Positions 44,201 through 52,972 of a stretch of 63,444 nt of DNA are shown here, one piece after another. The stretch is from contig JAZNXS010000041.1 of assembly GCA_045594025.1 (NCBI GenBank), positions 1 to 63,444 on the forward strand. Reading direction: 5' to 3'. Within the stretch, counting starts at the first letter, position 1. Each line of letters begins with the position of its first letter. This DNA is from Scatosoma sp045594025 (GTDB lineage Bacteria; Bacillota; Clostridia; Christensenellales; Borkfalkiaceae). The notes under the pieces are model-generated. The model ran no database searches. It was given only the letters and a program-made list of their open reading frames with translations, and had not been told where the DNA came from. Both the position numbers and the translations under genes were made by a program.

Positions 44201-46183
44201 GTATGTTACGGACAAATTCGTTGCGCCCGTACCGCCGTCAAGATCGATCGTGATCTGATATTCATTTGCTTCGAAATATGCGTAAAGCGTAATATCGTTC
44301 GTCACTGTTGCGTCGAAATTGTAAGCAACCAATTCGTCCGCTTTCGTGGACCAACCCTTGAAAGTGTAACCGTCTACGCTGGGATCAGTTGCAGGTCTGC
44401 TTGCCTTATAACCGCTCAAAACGGTTGCCTGGCTTACCTGTACACCGTTTGCCATGAAGGTGACAAGCTTTTCGTCGCCGTCGAACTGCGCTGTTAACGT
44501 CAAGCTTTCGAAATCACAGGTATATTCTACGTCTGCTTCATACGTCTTGCCGTCGCTACCCGTGAAGCCTTCAAAGTTATAGCCAAGTCTGGTAGGCGCT
44601 ACCAATGTGAACTTCTCACCGAATACAATCGTAGGAAGCGTATAGCCATCTTGCGCGCCGATTACCGTTACAACCGCCGTCTTTGCCGTGTACGTTACGG
44701 TGATTTCCGTTGCTTCGGTGATCGCATCGTTCAAATCTGCAGACAAGGTGTAGGTGTAGCCCACTCTCGACAATGCAGGTTCAACTACCTTACCGCCGTG
44801 CGCAACTTCTTGCGTTGCAAGTACATCGCCTGTAGCCGCATCCTTGAAGGTTACAGCATACTTGTTCAAAGTGTAGTTTGCCATAACGGTGATGTTATGC
44901 GTATAACCGTAGGTTGCGCTTGCGTTAAATTCTTCGCCGTCGAACGTGAAGTTTGCAAACGTGTAACCCGTGATAGCATTCGCAGACAAGGTGTACGCGC
45001 CGTTATAAACAACGTCTACCACCTGCGTGGAGTTGTTTACGTTGTTCGTAATCGTAATCTTGTAAGGATTTGCCGTGTACGTTACAAGGATTTCCGTTGC
45101 TTGCGTGATTGCATTATTCAAATCCGCAGACAATGTATAGGTGTAACCAACTTTCGCCAAATCAGCGGTAGGTTCGCTTACCTTGTTGCCGTGTTCTACG
45201 TTTCTGGTTACGATCTCTTCGCCCGTTGCCGCGTCCTTGAAGGTTACAGGATAAGCATTCTTCGAATAGTTTGCCGTAATACGGATGTTTTGCGCATAGG
45301 TATACGCACCTTTCGCTGCGAATTCTTCGCCGTTAAAGGTGTAACCGCCAAACGTATAACCCGTCTTGTCTGCCGCCGTCAACGCATATTCTGCATCGTA
45401 CGTAACGTCTACCGTTTCCGTGGTGGAATCCACATTATTCGCAACGGTGATCTTATAATTATTTGCGGTGTACTGCGCATACAACACAACGTTATCTTTT
45501 ACAGGCTGGGTTGCGTCGTATACCGTTTCTTCCGTCTGGTTTTCTTCTACCGTATGCCATGCAACGAACGTATAACCGAGACGAACGCCGTCTCTCGGCG
45601 TATACGTTTTGTTGTATTCTACCTCTACCGTTTCGGGCTCTTCGGAAACGCCGTCGTTGAGCGTTACCGTATACTTATTGATCTCATATCTTGCCGTGAT
45701 CTGAATACTCTCCGCCCCGGGCATAGCGCCGCTGATGGGGAAATCCTGTACGTCGCCGTTTGCGTCAACGTAATAATACCCCATGAAAGTGTAGCCTTCC
45801 TTTTGCGCCGCAGGTACTTCGTATTCACCACCCGGCGAAACCGCAATAGGCGAAATCTTTTCCCCTCCGTCCGTGTTTACAATTATGTATACGACAGACG
45901 TTTCAAACTTTGCATAAAGCGTCAGCCCTGCAGTAATTTTTCCCTCCGCATAGGGCTGCGTCAACGCAGAGTCGGTATACCAACCGATAAATTCCTCTCC
46001 TTCCGAAGTAGGAGCCGTTGGCAGACTGATCTGCTCGTTCAATTCGTATTCCTGTACGGCATACTGTTGGTTACCAACCATATACGTTACTTGGATCTTC
46101 GTGGACATACATCCAACCAAGAAACAGCATCCCAGCACTGCGGAAAACAGTATGAACAATATTTTCTTTAATGCTTTCTTCAT
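41237..46183 (-). CDS. 1648-aa lipoprotein with 14 InlB-type repeats and a beta-helix-like end
   Basis: A lipobox FLVGC (Cys25) anchors the protein outside the cell. Residues about 30-975 hold 14 Listeria-Bacteroides/InlB B-type beta-grasp repeats of about 66 residues, with the GYTFxGW core partly alternating between two subtypes. An Ig-like region follows, then a stretch from about residue 1190 with NILRNI, FTVNGG, LIVGN-like strands that resembles a right-handed parallel beta-helix (pectate-lyase-like fold). The repeats probably form a stalk. No catalytic residues are identifiable. It is the last gene of the ABC exporter operon. Confidence 0.85.
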   Translation of the reverse strand: MKKALKKILFILFSAVLGCCFLVGCMSTKIQVTYMVGNQQYAVQEYELNEQISLPTAPTSEGEEFIGWYTDSALTQPYAEGKITAGLTLYAKFETSVVYIIVNTDGGEKISPIAVSPGGEYEVPAAQKEGYTFMGYYYVDANGDVQDFPISGAMPGAESIQITARYEINKYTVTLNDGVSEEPETVEVEYNKTYTPRDGVRLGYTFVAWHTVEENQTEETVYDATQPVKDNVVLYAQYTANNYKITVANNVDSTTETVDVTYDAEYALTAADKTGYTFGGYTFNGEEFAAKGAYTYAQNIRITANYSKNAYPVTFKDAATGEEIVTRNVEHGNKVSEPTADLAKVGYTYTLSADLNNAITQATEILVTYTANPYKITITNNVNNSTQVVDVVYNGAYTLSANAITGYTFANFTFDGEEFNASATYGYTHNITVMANYTLNKYAVTFKDAATGDVLATQEVAHGGKVVEPALSRVGYTYTLSADLNDAITEATEITVTYTAKTAVVTVIGAQDGYTLPTIVFGEKFTLVAPTRLGYNFEGFTGSDGKTYEADVEYTCDFESLTLTAQFDGDEKLVTFMANGVQVSQATVLSGYKASRPATDPSVDGYTFKGWSTKADELVAYNFDATVTNDITLYAYFEANEYQITIDLDGGTGATNLSVTYGGSYTLTAPTKKGYIFAGYEANGSTFALTGTYNVVGNTAIKATWTADNKTVTFHANDEVYTTETVLNGYTVAAPATAPTKAGYTFKGWYTSEAYTNAYVFTTEVTANLDLYAKFEANTYTITINLNGGTGIATSMTVTYNAHYDLSTLGTPSKLGYIFNGYDIETEGTYTVVGNTEATVQWTADNKTVVFEADGVETEVTVLNGFAVSRPATDPTKTGYTFQGWYDAQGNLYDFSAAVTTDIMITAKFTVNTYTLTIDNAGGKGDASFSIEYNAAYNLSEPTRNGYEFTGYVNENGEAFALSGKYTYASNVTITATWEAVLINNGDHFIDNQNGQVYVYLAGHTYNFTNTELTIGSFASGDASCVTIGGDYNAQLVAIAPCEFTVTVNKYDVNGNVIDTYTRTMKIVEEVANFIAGEDYRNAWVNRNTSNFDNNSKNDAMLVGRSDYRPDVKVQKLVDDTLVSISLAAANVEVEVLADGVATTDYTLNGDSFTFNENLIGKTITLTMAPRYAIYSSQTLTVSFVLNNGVNVYTNEELKTAYVDASVSEINILRNITAQLDDSQINIIKAGAGTNGDVSFDVAQDTIAPINRARYYDANGNELASSNGSATSKGGRAVYDRFSGTLKVNGNYFTVNGGEIPLVDNRDGDRGFNPNQQQFILHNVQFSLFKFGVEENGSTDTLTMENLYIVGNMNRATNWGENDGETYQVTGTNGAKNVLTMSGAAIGVQIRSGHLNMNNVTIRRSLFAVGVYGDSPRTTVNAVGTYHASTLNAVDCIFENSWANNLYTWGFGAMTLNSSYVGASSGAAIHFDAKAGSSTSDANCRLILTNGTKIENWVTGEETWFRVYAMVDTAAGLKVQAETLVQGATGALVQMGQMQKTKSLLDSTGQKINFAVLIRAGTGDYDDWVADPQKQPVLDTGDLVYPDMNGYVMAYAASGDQATAIQNWLTANDKATATAFATGEYFKFSNLSDGGANDTYMEGLVTMA
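43247..46096 (-). repeat. Fourteen tandem InlB-type coding repeats
   Basis: Units of about 200 bp encode YxVTFxxNG, YTLTAPTKxGYTFxGWY, and VTITAxYTAN patterns. Neighbouring units partly alternate between a GW type and a GY type, suggesting duplication of two-unit blocks. Confidence 0.85.
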
Positions 46184-46213
46184 AAGTTACCTCCTGTAAG
46201 CATTTTTCATTTT

Positions 46214-46636
46214 TTATATTTCTGCGTCGCTTTCCGACGACTTCTGCGGAATGATCGTAATCGTATCCTCGCAAGGACTGTCGTCTTTCGTGCGGATCGT
46301 GATTTCTACCGTTTCCCATTCGAAGAACGTGATACGTCCGCCGCCTGCATATTTAGCAACATTTTCATTAGAGGAAATAATCTCCACCTCTCTATTCGTT
46401 GCGTCTTCAGGTAATATCACCCAATATAACTGATAATCCCGTTTTGTCGTTTGGTCAACCTCGATTACGATTGCCTTGTCATCCTCAATTTTCGTTCCGT
46501 TGGCGTCTGTGAAATAAATTTGCTGCACCAAAACGTCCCTTCTCGACTCCTCAATGATACGCCCGAAAAAGCTGACGAGAAAAATTGCAAAAATGCATTC
46601 AAGTAAAACGATCAATACTACTACTTTTTTATTCAT
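46214..46636 (-). CDS. Small membrane-anchored Ig-like protein
   Basis: The 140-aa protein has one N-terminal transmembrane segment (about residues 5-24) and an extracellular beta-rich domain. The pattern YWVILPEDATNREVEIISSNENVAKY (part) is close to a BIG2-type Ig-like fold. It has an AAGGAGG site and sits between the exporter permease and the 1648-aa lipoprotein. It may assist export or anchoring of the large lipoprotein, which is inference from position. Confidence 0.75.
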   Translation of the reverse strand: MNKKVVVLIVLLECIFAIFLVSFFGRIIEESRRDVLVQQIYFTDANGTKIEDDKAIVIEVDQTTKRDYQLYWVILPEDATNREVEIISSNENVAKYAGGGRITFFEWETVEITIRTKDDSPCEDTITIIPQKSSESDAEI

Positions 46637-46647
46637 AGCCTGCCTCC

Positions 46648-48291
46648 TTACCCTTGAATGTCGCTAAAGTATACTTTTAAGTTACTGCTTAAAAGATACA
46701 GTCTTGCCAGCAAGAACAGGAAAGCAAATCCCGTTAATCTCACCCAACCGAGCGTTACGTCCGTAATAAACAGTAACATCGAAACCAAACCGAGCACCGT
46801 TGCGATCGCAAAACTCACGGCAATGGCCTTCGCAACGTTTCCGTTATCCGTTACACCGTCGCCTTTCGCTGCGTAATCCGCAATTTTCGGCTTTCTGATG
46901 TCAAACTCGAAATTCCAAGCAATCTGTCCGATACTGATAAACAGAATAGTCAAAGCCAACAAAATAACGTTCGTCGTGCCGAGCGTCGTCGTCATCATCC
47001 ACATACAAGCCGTTACGACCAACGACAAAAGATTGATGATTGCCGTTACCGACAGCTTTGCCCACGCGATCACCGACGTATTGGAGGGCGCCGTCTTCAA
47101 GATTGCAAATTCGTCCCCTTCCATACTGAGCGCCGCCGCACTGTTTGCATTATGTGTGCCAAGCAAACTCAGCGTGATCATGATATTAAAGCCGATAATG
47201 ATATATTCCCCTACCGCGCTTGGATTGATTACGCGCAAAATGAAGTTCAGTACGTACAAAATGATGGGGTACAGGAACACCGTCATAATGATCGAGCTTA
47301 CCATTTCAGAAGATCTGAAATGGATCTTCATCTCCTTGCGGAAGAAAGTAAGGAAAAGATTGTTGTACTTCTTATATTTAAAACTGTGTTTCTTCTTACT
47401 GCTGTTTTCCGCCGTTGCACTTGCCGCCTTGAAATAGAAGGGCATAGCAACCAAGAAACAAAGCACGCCGCACCCTGCCAACACTAACAAGGACAAAGGT
47501 AAATACAGATAAATCAGCTCGCCGAACATGGCTTTGCCGATAAAATTATAGAATAATGCAAAACTATTGATCGCTTCAAAACCCTTGTTGACTCCGGCGA
47601 TAAATTCTCCGTATTGCGCTACTAATTTTAAAGGAATGGGCACGAAGGAAAGTATCCATCTCATTCCAAAGAACGCACCTACAAACAACCCGATCAACAA
47701 GATCGCATTTAACCATACGTACGTCGATAAGAAACGCTTGATATAAATTGCCGGAATTGCCAACGTCGCGCCCAAAAAAACAGGCAACAAACATAATAAT
47801 ATCCAAACAATCGGAAGCTGTAACCAATACGCAACGCCTACGCCTGCATTCACGCCGACGCCAATTAAAAGAGGTAAAATAAAATACAAGCTCTTCTTGA
47901 ATTCTTCTAATGCAAACACAATGATTTTACTTAAGAAAATTTCACTGTACTTACACGGGAATGCCAATAACATGGTGTTTTCTTTACTGACGAATAGTAC
48001 CAGTATCATTCCACTTAAACAAGAAATAATGCTGACAAGCTGCGTAATGAACAAAAGTGAAATCAACATATTACGGCTTGCGGAAAGGCTGAACATATCA
48101 TCAAATAACCAAAACGCCGCAATGAATACCGCCGTCATGATCACCGTAAATAAAAGCTTTAAGGAAATCGATGCCGCTAGCTTTTTCTTACTCCCTTTCT
48201 TTACGCCTCTGAGTTGATCCCCAATCTGCATCAGCGTTAAATATTTGACACGACGCCACGCCGTGTTTTTTTGTGTTTCTTTCGTATCCAT
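46648..48291 (-). CDS. ABC-2 type exporter permease
   Basis: The 547-aa membrane protein has about 12 hydrophobic segments in two halves, a cytoplasmic basic loop near residues 290-305 (SSKKKHSFKYKKYN), and no ATPase motifs. This is the layout of ABC-2 type permeases. It follows the ATPase fusion gene by 5 bp and lacks a strong ribosome site, so translation is probably coupled. The two would form an exporter; the cargo is not known. Confidence 0.82.
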   Translation of the reverse strand: MDTKETQKNTAWRRVKYLTLMQIGDQLRGVKKGSKKKLAASISLKLLFTVIMTAVFIAAFWLFDDMFSLSASRNMLISLLFITQLVSIISCLSGMILVLFVSKENTMLLAFPCKYSEIFLSKIIVFALEEFKKSLYFILPLLIGVGVNAGVGVAYWLQLPIVWILLCLLPVFLGATLAIPAIYIKRFLSTYVWLNAILLIGLFVGAFFGMRWILSFVPIPLKLVAQYGEFIAGVNKGFEAINSFALFYNFIGKAMFGELIYLYLPLSLLVLAGCGVLCFLVAMPFYFKAASATAENSSKKKHSFKYKKYNNLFLTFFRKEMKIHFRSSEMVSSIIMTVFLYPIILYVLNFILRVINPSAVGEYIIIGFNIMITLSLLGTHNANSAAALSMEGDEFAILKTAPSNTSVIAWAKLSVTAIINLLSLVVTACMWMMTTTLGTTNVILLALTILFISIGQIAWNFEFDIRKPKIADYAAKGDGVTDNGNVAKAIAVSFAIATVLGLVSMLLFITDVTLGWVRLTGFAFLFLLARLYLLSSNLKVYFSDIQG

Positions 48292-48296
48292 TCTAC

Positions 48297-50555
48297 TTAC
48301 ACGGCCTCGTTACTGCTTTGTACTTCCTCTACGGATTCTTCTATGGGCTCTTCCTTCTTTTGCGCATACTGCAAATACAGCTGCTCCAAGGAAAGACCTT
48401 CCGCTTTAATTTCTTCAATCGTGCTCACACGACGGAGCTTACCGCCGCTGATGATGGCGATTCTGTCACAAATTCTTTCTACAACCTCAATAACGTGGCT
48501 GGAGAAGAATACGATGTTGCCCGCGTTCGCGTGCTCGCGCATACATTCTTTAATCTGCCATGCGCTGGTAGGATCGAGACCGGTCAAAGGCTCGTCCAAT
48601 ACCCATACCTTAGGGTTATGAATCAGCGCTGCGATTACCATCGTCTTTTGCTTCATACCGTGAGAATAGCTCTTAATTTCATTATCGATTGCATGCTCAA
48701 GCTGGAACATCTTCACATATTTGTCAATACGTTCGTTTTTATCCTTTTCGCTGACCATGTACAGATCTGCTACATAGCTGATATATTCCCTACCCGTCAA
48801 TTTTTCGTATAACGCATGGTTATCGGAAACGTAACCCAAACGGAGTTTTGCTTCCAACGGCTGACGGGCAATATCATAACCTTCTATTTCGATGCTGCCT
48901 TCCGTAATCGATTGGATGCCTACCAAGCTCTTAATCGTCGTGGACTTACCCGCGCCGTTGTGTCCAATGAAACCGAATACTTCGCCGTCGTGAATTTCCA
49001 AACTCAAATTATCTACGGACTTTCTGTCGGATCCGGCATACGTTTTAGAAAAGTTCTTAATTTTAACCATATTTACTCCTTCAGGATTTAAGGGAGAATT
49101 GAGCGGTCTGCCATTCAATTCTTTCAATAGATTCAACTTATCTACTCTTTGCATTTTCTTACGCTGGGCTAACTGTCTATGCGCGTCGGAAACGTTAAAG
49201 AGCATCGTATAGAATCCCCACATGATAAACGTCAATATAATGAAAATCGTATAAATTGCCAATATGTAGAGCGGACGCATCGTCAATTCCGTACCGAATG
49301 CAGAAAACTTCCAAATGTAATTTTCATAAAGCGGAGCCGAGAATTTGAATTTCTTAACGAAGAACGTATCGTATAAGAAAAAGTAATCCGCACTGTATTT
49401 CCCTTCGAATTTGGGGCTATTCATATAAGAGTTCAGCACCCCTACGCACACAACGTATAAGGTAAATACAATCAGCGACGTTCCCATCAATTTAATGGAC
49501 GGCCGTTTAAACATCCCCAAAGCCACACCGAGCAACGGCAGGAAAAAGGCGTACATGTGATTATACCAATATACTATATTTTTCGTCAACGTTACAGCAT
49601 CAGTTGCATTTGGAAGTATAATTGCGCAAAGCGCGCCAAGCACGTTGATGAAATAGGTAAAATAGAAAAGACTCTTGATTTTAAACGCATAAGCAATCAG
49701 CATCAATACAATCGCCGTATTACAAAGATGCAACGGCAATAATGCCGATCCGGAACGATATGAGTTATACGCAAAGTACTGAATAAAGCCGCTTATCGCA
49801 AGCATAACAAGTAAAAAATGTTTATCCTCTTCCCTCTTTTTTCTCTGGGCAAAATAAATGACGACAGGAATGATAAACGATACATAAATAAGAATTCTAT
49901 GCGTTAAGGTAAAATCCGCCGTTTCATCTCCCACATCGCCCAAAACCAATTGAACAAAATAAATGGGCATAAAAGCCATAGAATATAAAACCATGGACAG
50001 CGCCGATTTACCAAGTCGCTTGCCGATGTTTTCGAAATCCTTTCTTTCCAACGCTTCCGCAAAGGCTGCGCCGCAGATCATCGCCATCAGCAATACGTTG
50101 ATTTCAAAAACGATCGTGCGCCAATGCAACATGTCCGCCGTACCGTGAATGGAAACCGCGATCGGTTCGATAAAAATGATGTTCGCCAAAAGAATAGGAA
50201 GGCTCAAAAACGAGCAGAAATCCTTTGCCTCTTTCTTCGGGAAGAACGGAGACACGACTGCGAACGCCGTTAAAATCGTCGTCAACCAATCCAGGATAGC
50301 GATCCCTGCATATCCAAAAGGAGTAAACAGCGTTCCCTTCGTCATATCGACCTGTTCGCTGATAACTTCCCTGCCGAATAAGTGCGGCATGTATATCCCA
50401 AACAGCAACAATGCCAGTACTTGCTTAATAAAGTCCTGCACGGGAATTTGCCGTTTGAAAATCTTTACTTGTTTACCCTTGCATACTCTTCCGAGGAAAT
50501 ATGTACCGAAAGCCCCTGCGACCGAGCATGCACCTAAAATTAATGCGTGTATCAT
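48297..50555 (-). CDS. YwaF-like membrane domain fused to ABC ATPase
   Basis: The 752-aa protein joins two parts. Residues 1-470 form a multi-pass membrane region with YwaF/TMEM164-type features, including SALLPLHLCNTAIVLML. From residue 496 there is a complete ABC ATPase: GHNGAGKST (Walker A), a Q-loop region (GYVSDNHALYEKLTG), signature SYSHGMKQK, Walker B VWVLDEPLTGLDP, and the H-loop SSHV. At the junction, an in-frame ATG (residue 496) is preceded by a good GAAGGAG site (49076-49082), so a separate ATPase of 257 aa may also be made. The pair with the next gene suggests an exporter. Confidence 0.85.
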   Translation of the reverse strand: MIHALILGACSVAGAFGTYFLGRVCKGKQVKIFKRQIPVQDFIKQVLALLLFGIYMPHLFGREVISEQVDMTKGTLFTPFGYAGIAILDWLTTILTAFAVVSPFFPKKEAKDFCSFLSLPILLANIIFIEPIAVSIHGTADMLHWRTIVFEINVLLMAMICGAAFAEALERKDFENIGKRLGKSALSMVLYSMAFMPIYFVQLVLGDVGDETADFTLTHRILIYVSFIIPVVIYFAQRKKREEDKHFLLVMLAISGFIQYFAYNSYRSGSALLPLHLCNTAIVLMLIAYAFKIKSLFYFTYFINVLGALCAIILPNATDAVTLTKNIVYWYNHMYAFFLPLLGVALGMFKRPSIKLMGTSLIVFTLYVVCVGVLNSYMNSPKFEGKYSADYFFLYDTFFVKKFKFSAPLYENYIWKFSAFGTELTMRPLYILAIYTIFIILTFIMWGFYTMLFNVSDAHRQLAQRKKMQRVDKLNLLKELNGRPLNSPLNPEGVNMVKIKNFSKTYAGSDRKSVDNLSLEIHDGEVFGFIGHNGAGKSTTIKSLVGIQSITEGSIEIEGYDIARQPLEAKLRLGYVSDNHALYEKLTGREYISYVADLYMVSEKDKNERIDKYVKMFQLEHAIDNEIKSYSHGMKQKTMVIAALIHNPKVWVLDEPLTGLDPTSAWQIKECMREHANAGNIVFFSSHVIEVVERICDRIAIISGGKLRRVSTIEEIKAEGLSLEQLYLQYAQKKEEPIEESVEEVQSSNEAV

Positions 50556-50816
50556 AATCTATTCAATCAACCACCCTTACGGTGGGAATCTACGTCCGAT
50601 AGGAGGCATCGAATCGGACGTATTACCCTTCACCGTTTTCGTTGTCAAGTTTCCTTGACAACACTGTTTTCCTTTGTGTGCATTTTTTGTCTTTTCGTGA
50701 AAAATAGCCATCAGGTCTAACGTTGAATATTTGCCGTCTATCCACCCTCAGCTTGCGTATATCTTCGCATTCCGAGAATATTCGAAAATACTCTTTTTGA
50801 TGTAAAATCCCTAGGC
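50556..50816 (-). ncRNA. Structured leader of the ABC exporter operon (candidate cis-regulatory RNA)
   Basis: From the mapped promoter the leader is about 260 nt. Near its 3' end three hairpins stand in a row: a 9-bp stem with a GAAA tetraloop (50641-50662), a 10-bp stem with a 12-nt loop containing CCTCCT (50591-50622), and a short stem that traps GGTGG next to the start codon (50572-50586). No known riboswitch class fits by eye. Control of translation through the anti-SD-like loop is inference. Confidence 0.45.
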
Positions 50817-50823
50817 TAACAAT

Positions 50824-50852
50824 ATTTTAACTAAAAAAAAATGGAGTGTCAA
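50824..50852 (-). promoter_or_regulatory. Sigma-A promoter of the ABC exporter operon
   Basis: Perfect TTGACA (50847-50852) and TAAAAT (50824-50829) with a 17-bp spacer on the minus strand. Confidence 0.8.
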
Positions 50853-50941
50853 GCCCTTTTTCGTCAATTTTTGTCATCAATGTATATGACATTTCCTTAT
50901 TACATATGGATATTACGTATTCTTTACCAAAACAACAAAAA

Positions 50942-50977
50942 AAACGCGTCCTTTGACGATTGCCAAAGGGCGCGTTT
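50942..50977 (-). terminator. Terminator after the GtrA gene
   Basis: A 14-bp stem with one G-U pair (50942-50955 with 50964-50977) is followed, in the minus direction, by a T-run. Confidence 0.85.
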
Positions 50978-50994
50978 GTAATGCCGTATGTGAA

Positions 50995-51441
50995 TTATTC
51001 CTGCTCGATTTCAGTTTCTTCTGCCATTTCCACTGCGGTTTCTTTACGCACTGCCGTGTCGCAAGTATGACGGTATACTACGTATCTGGTATATATGTAT
51101 TCCAATACGAAATTCGAAACCATTGTTACCGCCAAAACGATGTACTCGTTTACCCCGTTCGTTTCCGCCAAATTTCCCAAAACGGTGGATACAGGTGTGA
51201 AAACAAGGTAAAAAAGAAAGACCAACAGCATCGATAATTTTACGTTGTTTGAAGACTTAAACGTCACCTTGCGGTTAATGGTGAAGTTCCATAAAATCGA
51301 CAGCACCAAACTCGTGATATAGCTCAGCCAGTAATCTAAGTACGCCAATTCGTTCATAAGCGTAAACACCAAAATTTGTATCACGCCCGCGCTGATGGAA
51401 AACAGCGTAAATTTAATCGTTCTTATCAATTCTTTATTCAT
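50995..51441 (-). CDS. GtrA-family membrane protein
   Basis: The 148-aa protein has four transmembrane segments and the GtrA pattern: FTLFSISAGVIQILVFTLMN at the N terminus (part), LSILWNFTINRKVTFK at the end of helix 2, and NFVLEYIYTRYVVYR at the C-terminal helix. GtrA proteins are thought to flip or transfer undecaprenyl-linked sugars for cell-surface glycosylation. The tail is Glu-rich. It is the last gene before a terminator, downstream of the rRNA methyltransferase gene. Confidence 0.9.
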   Translation of the reverse strand: MNKELIRTIKFTLFSISAGVIQILVFTLMNELAYLDYWLSYITSLVLSILWNFTINRKVTFKSSNNVKLSMLLVFLFYLVFTPVSTVLGNLAETNGVNEYIVLAVTMVSNFVLEYIYTRYVVYRHTCDTAVRKETAVEMAEETEIEQE

Positions 51442-51522
51442 TCTTTTCCCCTTGGTTTTTGTTTTATCATTGGAATATCATGAGCGACTTTACGGAACAT
51501 CGTAGGTGCCGTCCCTACCCGA

Positions 51523-52953
51523 TTATTCGGGCTTACGCACAAGACGCACAAGCGTCTCGACGTGCTTGGTTTGAGGGAACATGTCATACGGCTGAATTTT
51601 TTCAATCTCGTAATACCCTGCCAGAGTTTCGCCGTCCGCTACGTCTGTATAAGCAGGATTTTTGACAAGCTCGCCCTCTTTTTCAATCAGTCTGCCCGTC
51701 AAAATCCCCAAATCCCTTGCGAGCGTCGCAGGGTTGCAGGAAATCAGCGTCAACTGCTCGATACCGCTTTCCAAAAGCGCCTTTACAACGCTTCGCGCAA
51801 TACCTGCCCTAGGCGGATCGAGGATTAAACGCACTTTTTCTCCTTTCTCTTTTTCCATGACCTTCGTAAGGTGTTCTTCCACGTAACCGCAAATATTCGT
51901 CATATTTTCCAGTCCGTTTTTTATCTTTAAGCTATCTGCGCAACGGGAAGCCTCTGCTTCCAGCTCAATCCCGTACACACGCTTCGCTTTTTTGGCAATC
52001 ATCGCCGTTAAAAGACCGCCGCCCGAATAGGCATCTATCACCACCTCGTCCCCGTCTTGGCATACCGTCTTTAAAGCATCTTTGTACAGCTTTGAGCGCA
52101 CGCCCTCATTGACCTGTAAGAAGGTAACAGGGCCTGCTTCATAACAAATTCCTTGCTCCTCTGCTTCAAAAAAGCCGCTACCATGTACGAGTTGAAACTC
52201 TTTCCCGAGAATAACGTTGGTATCCGAATCGTTAAAATTTAAATACAGCGTAAACACGTGGAACGTTTCGGATAAAAGACCGATTAAATAGGCTATATTC
52301 GGCAAATTCCGCTTGGCTGTTACCAGCGTAATGATATATTTCCCACCGATTTCTCTGGCGACGATATGTCTTAACGCGCCCGTTTTATTTTCTTCGTCAT
52401 ACCCCTTGACCGCACATTCCGTCATATATCTTTTCACGGCGGCAATCAGCTTTTCCGCCCATTCGGGATGAATGGCGCAAACGGATACTGGCACGATGCG
52501 GTGGCTATGCTCTGCATAGAACCCGATAACGTTTTGCCCAAGTTTATCCACACCGACGGGAATTTGCAATTTATTGCGATAGCCATAGGGCATGTCGCTT
52601 TTGATTGCAATAGGAACGTTGATTTGAATATTGCCGATTTTACGCAGCGCGTCCTTTACCACCGTCGACTTATGCGCAAGCTGCGCGTTGTAATCCAAAT
52701 GCTGTAAGCAGCATCCGCCGCAACGGGAAAAGACGGAGCATTTTGCGCGTACTCGCTCCTCGGCAGGGGTAAGGATTTCCTCTACTTTCCCATAGCCGAT
52801 ATTCCCTTTCACTTTCAATACTTTAAACCGAACCTTTTCCCCCGGCAAACAAGCAGGGACAAAGAATGTTACGCCTTCATGCTTGATAATGCCTTCGCCG
52901 TTAGAGCCGATGGCGCTCGTCACAGCGCAAATGATATCGTTTTTCTCAATCAT
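51523..52953 (-). CDS. rlmD: 23S rRNA (uracil-5-)-methyltransferase, RlmD/RumA type
   Basis: The 476-aa SAM-dependent enzyme has an N-terminal TRAM-like RNA-binding domain, a 4Fe-4S cluster region (CSVFSRCGGC with Cys72, Cys78 and Cys81, plus a later Cys in VCAIHPEW), the SAM site VIDAYSGGGLLT, LDPPRAG, and the catalytic Cys in SCNPATLARD. It methylates uracil C5 in 23S rRNA; RlmCD-type double specificity is common in Firmicutes, so the exact site is uncertain. An AGGAAG site precedes the ATG. Confidence 0.93.
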   Translation of the reverse strand: MIEKNDIICAVTSAIGSNGEGIIKHEGVTFFVPACLPGEKVRFKVLKVKGNIGYGKVEEILTPAEERVRAKCSVFSRCGGCCLQHLDYNAQLAHKSTVVKDALRKIGNIQINVPIAIKSDMPYGYRNKLQIPVGVDKLGQNVIGFYAEHSHRIVPVSVCAIHPEWAEKLIAAVKRYMTECAVKGYDEENKTGALRHIVAREIGGKYIITLVTAKRNLPNIAYLIGLLSETFHVFTLYLNFNDSDTNVILGKEFQLVHGSGFFEAEEQGICYEAGPVTFLQVNEGVRSKLYKDALKTVCQDGDEVVIDAYSGGGLLTAMIAKKAKRVYGIELEAEASRCADSLKIKNGLENMTNICGYVEEHLTKVMEKEKGEKVRLILDPPRAGIARSVVKALLESGIEQLTLISCNPATLARDLGILTGRLIEKEGELVKNPAYTDVADGETLAGYYEIEKIQPYDMFPQTKHVETLVRLVRKPE

Positions 52954-52972
52954 ACTTCCTTCCCCTCCTATT

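Noticed and set aside
44651..46171. A 506-codon plus-strand ORF opposite the 1648-aa lipoprotein gene
   Set aside because: It is the antisense shadow of a repetitive gene. It is rich in Arg, Cys, Tyr and Val in an unnatural way, has no domain, and the opposite strand has clear repeats and a lipobox.
41237..46183. Listeria-type internalin (invasion protein)
   Set aside because: The shared InlB B-repeat is a widespread structural unit in Firmicute surface proteins; no internalin cap or LRR domain is present in this protein.
50700..50790. TPP-riboswitch-like CTGAG and ACCTGAT words, and a T-box-like AGGGTGG, in the exporter leader
   Set aside because: The order and spacing do not fit the TPP fold, and the T-box word is not followed by its full conserved motif. 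No thiamine or tRNA-related gene follows.
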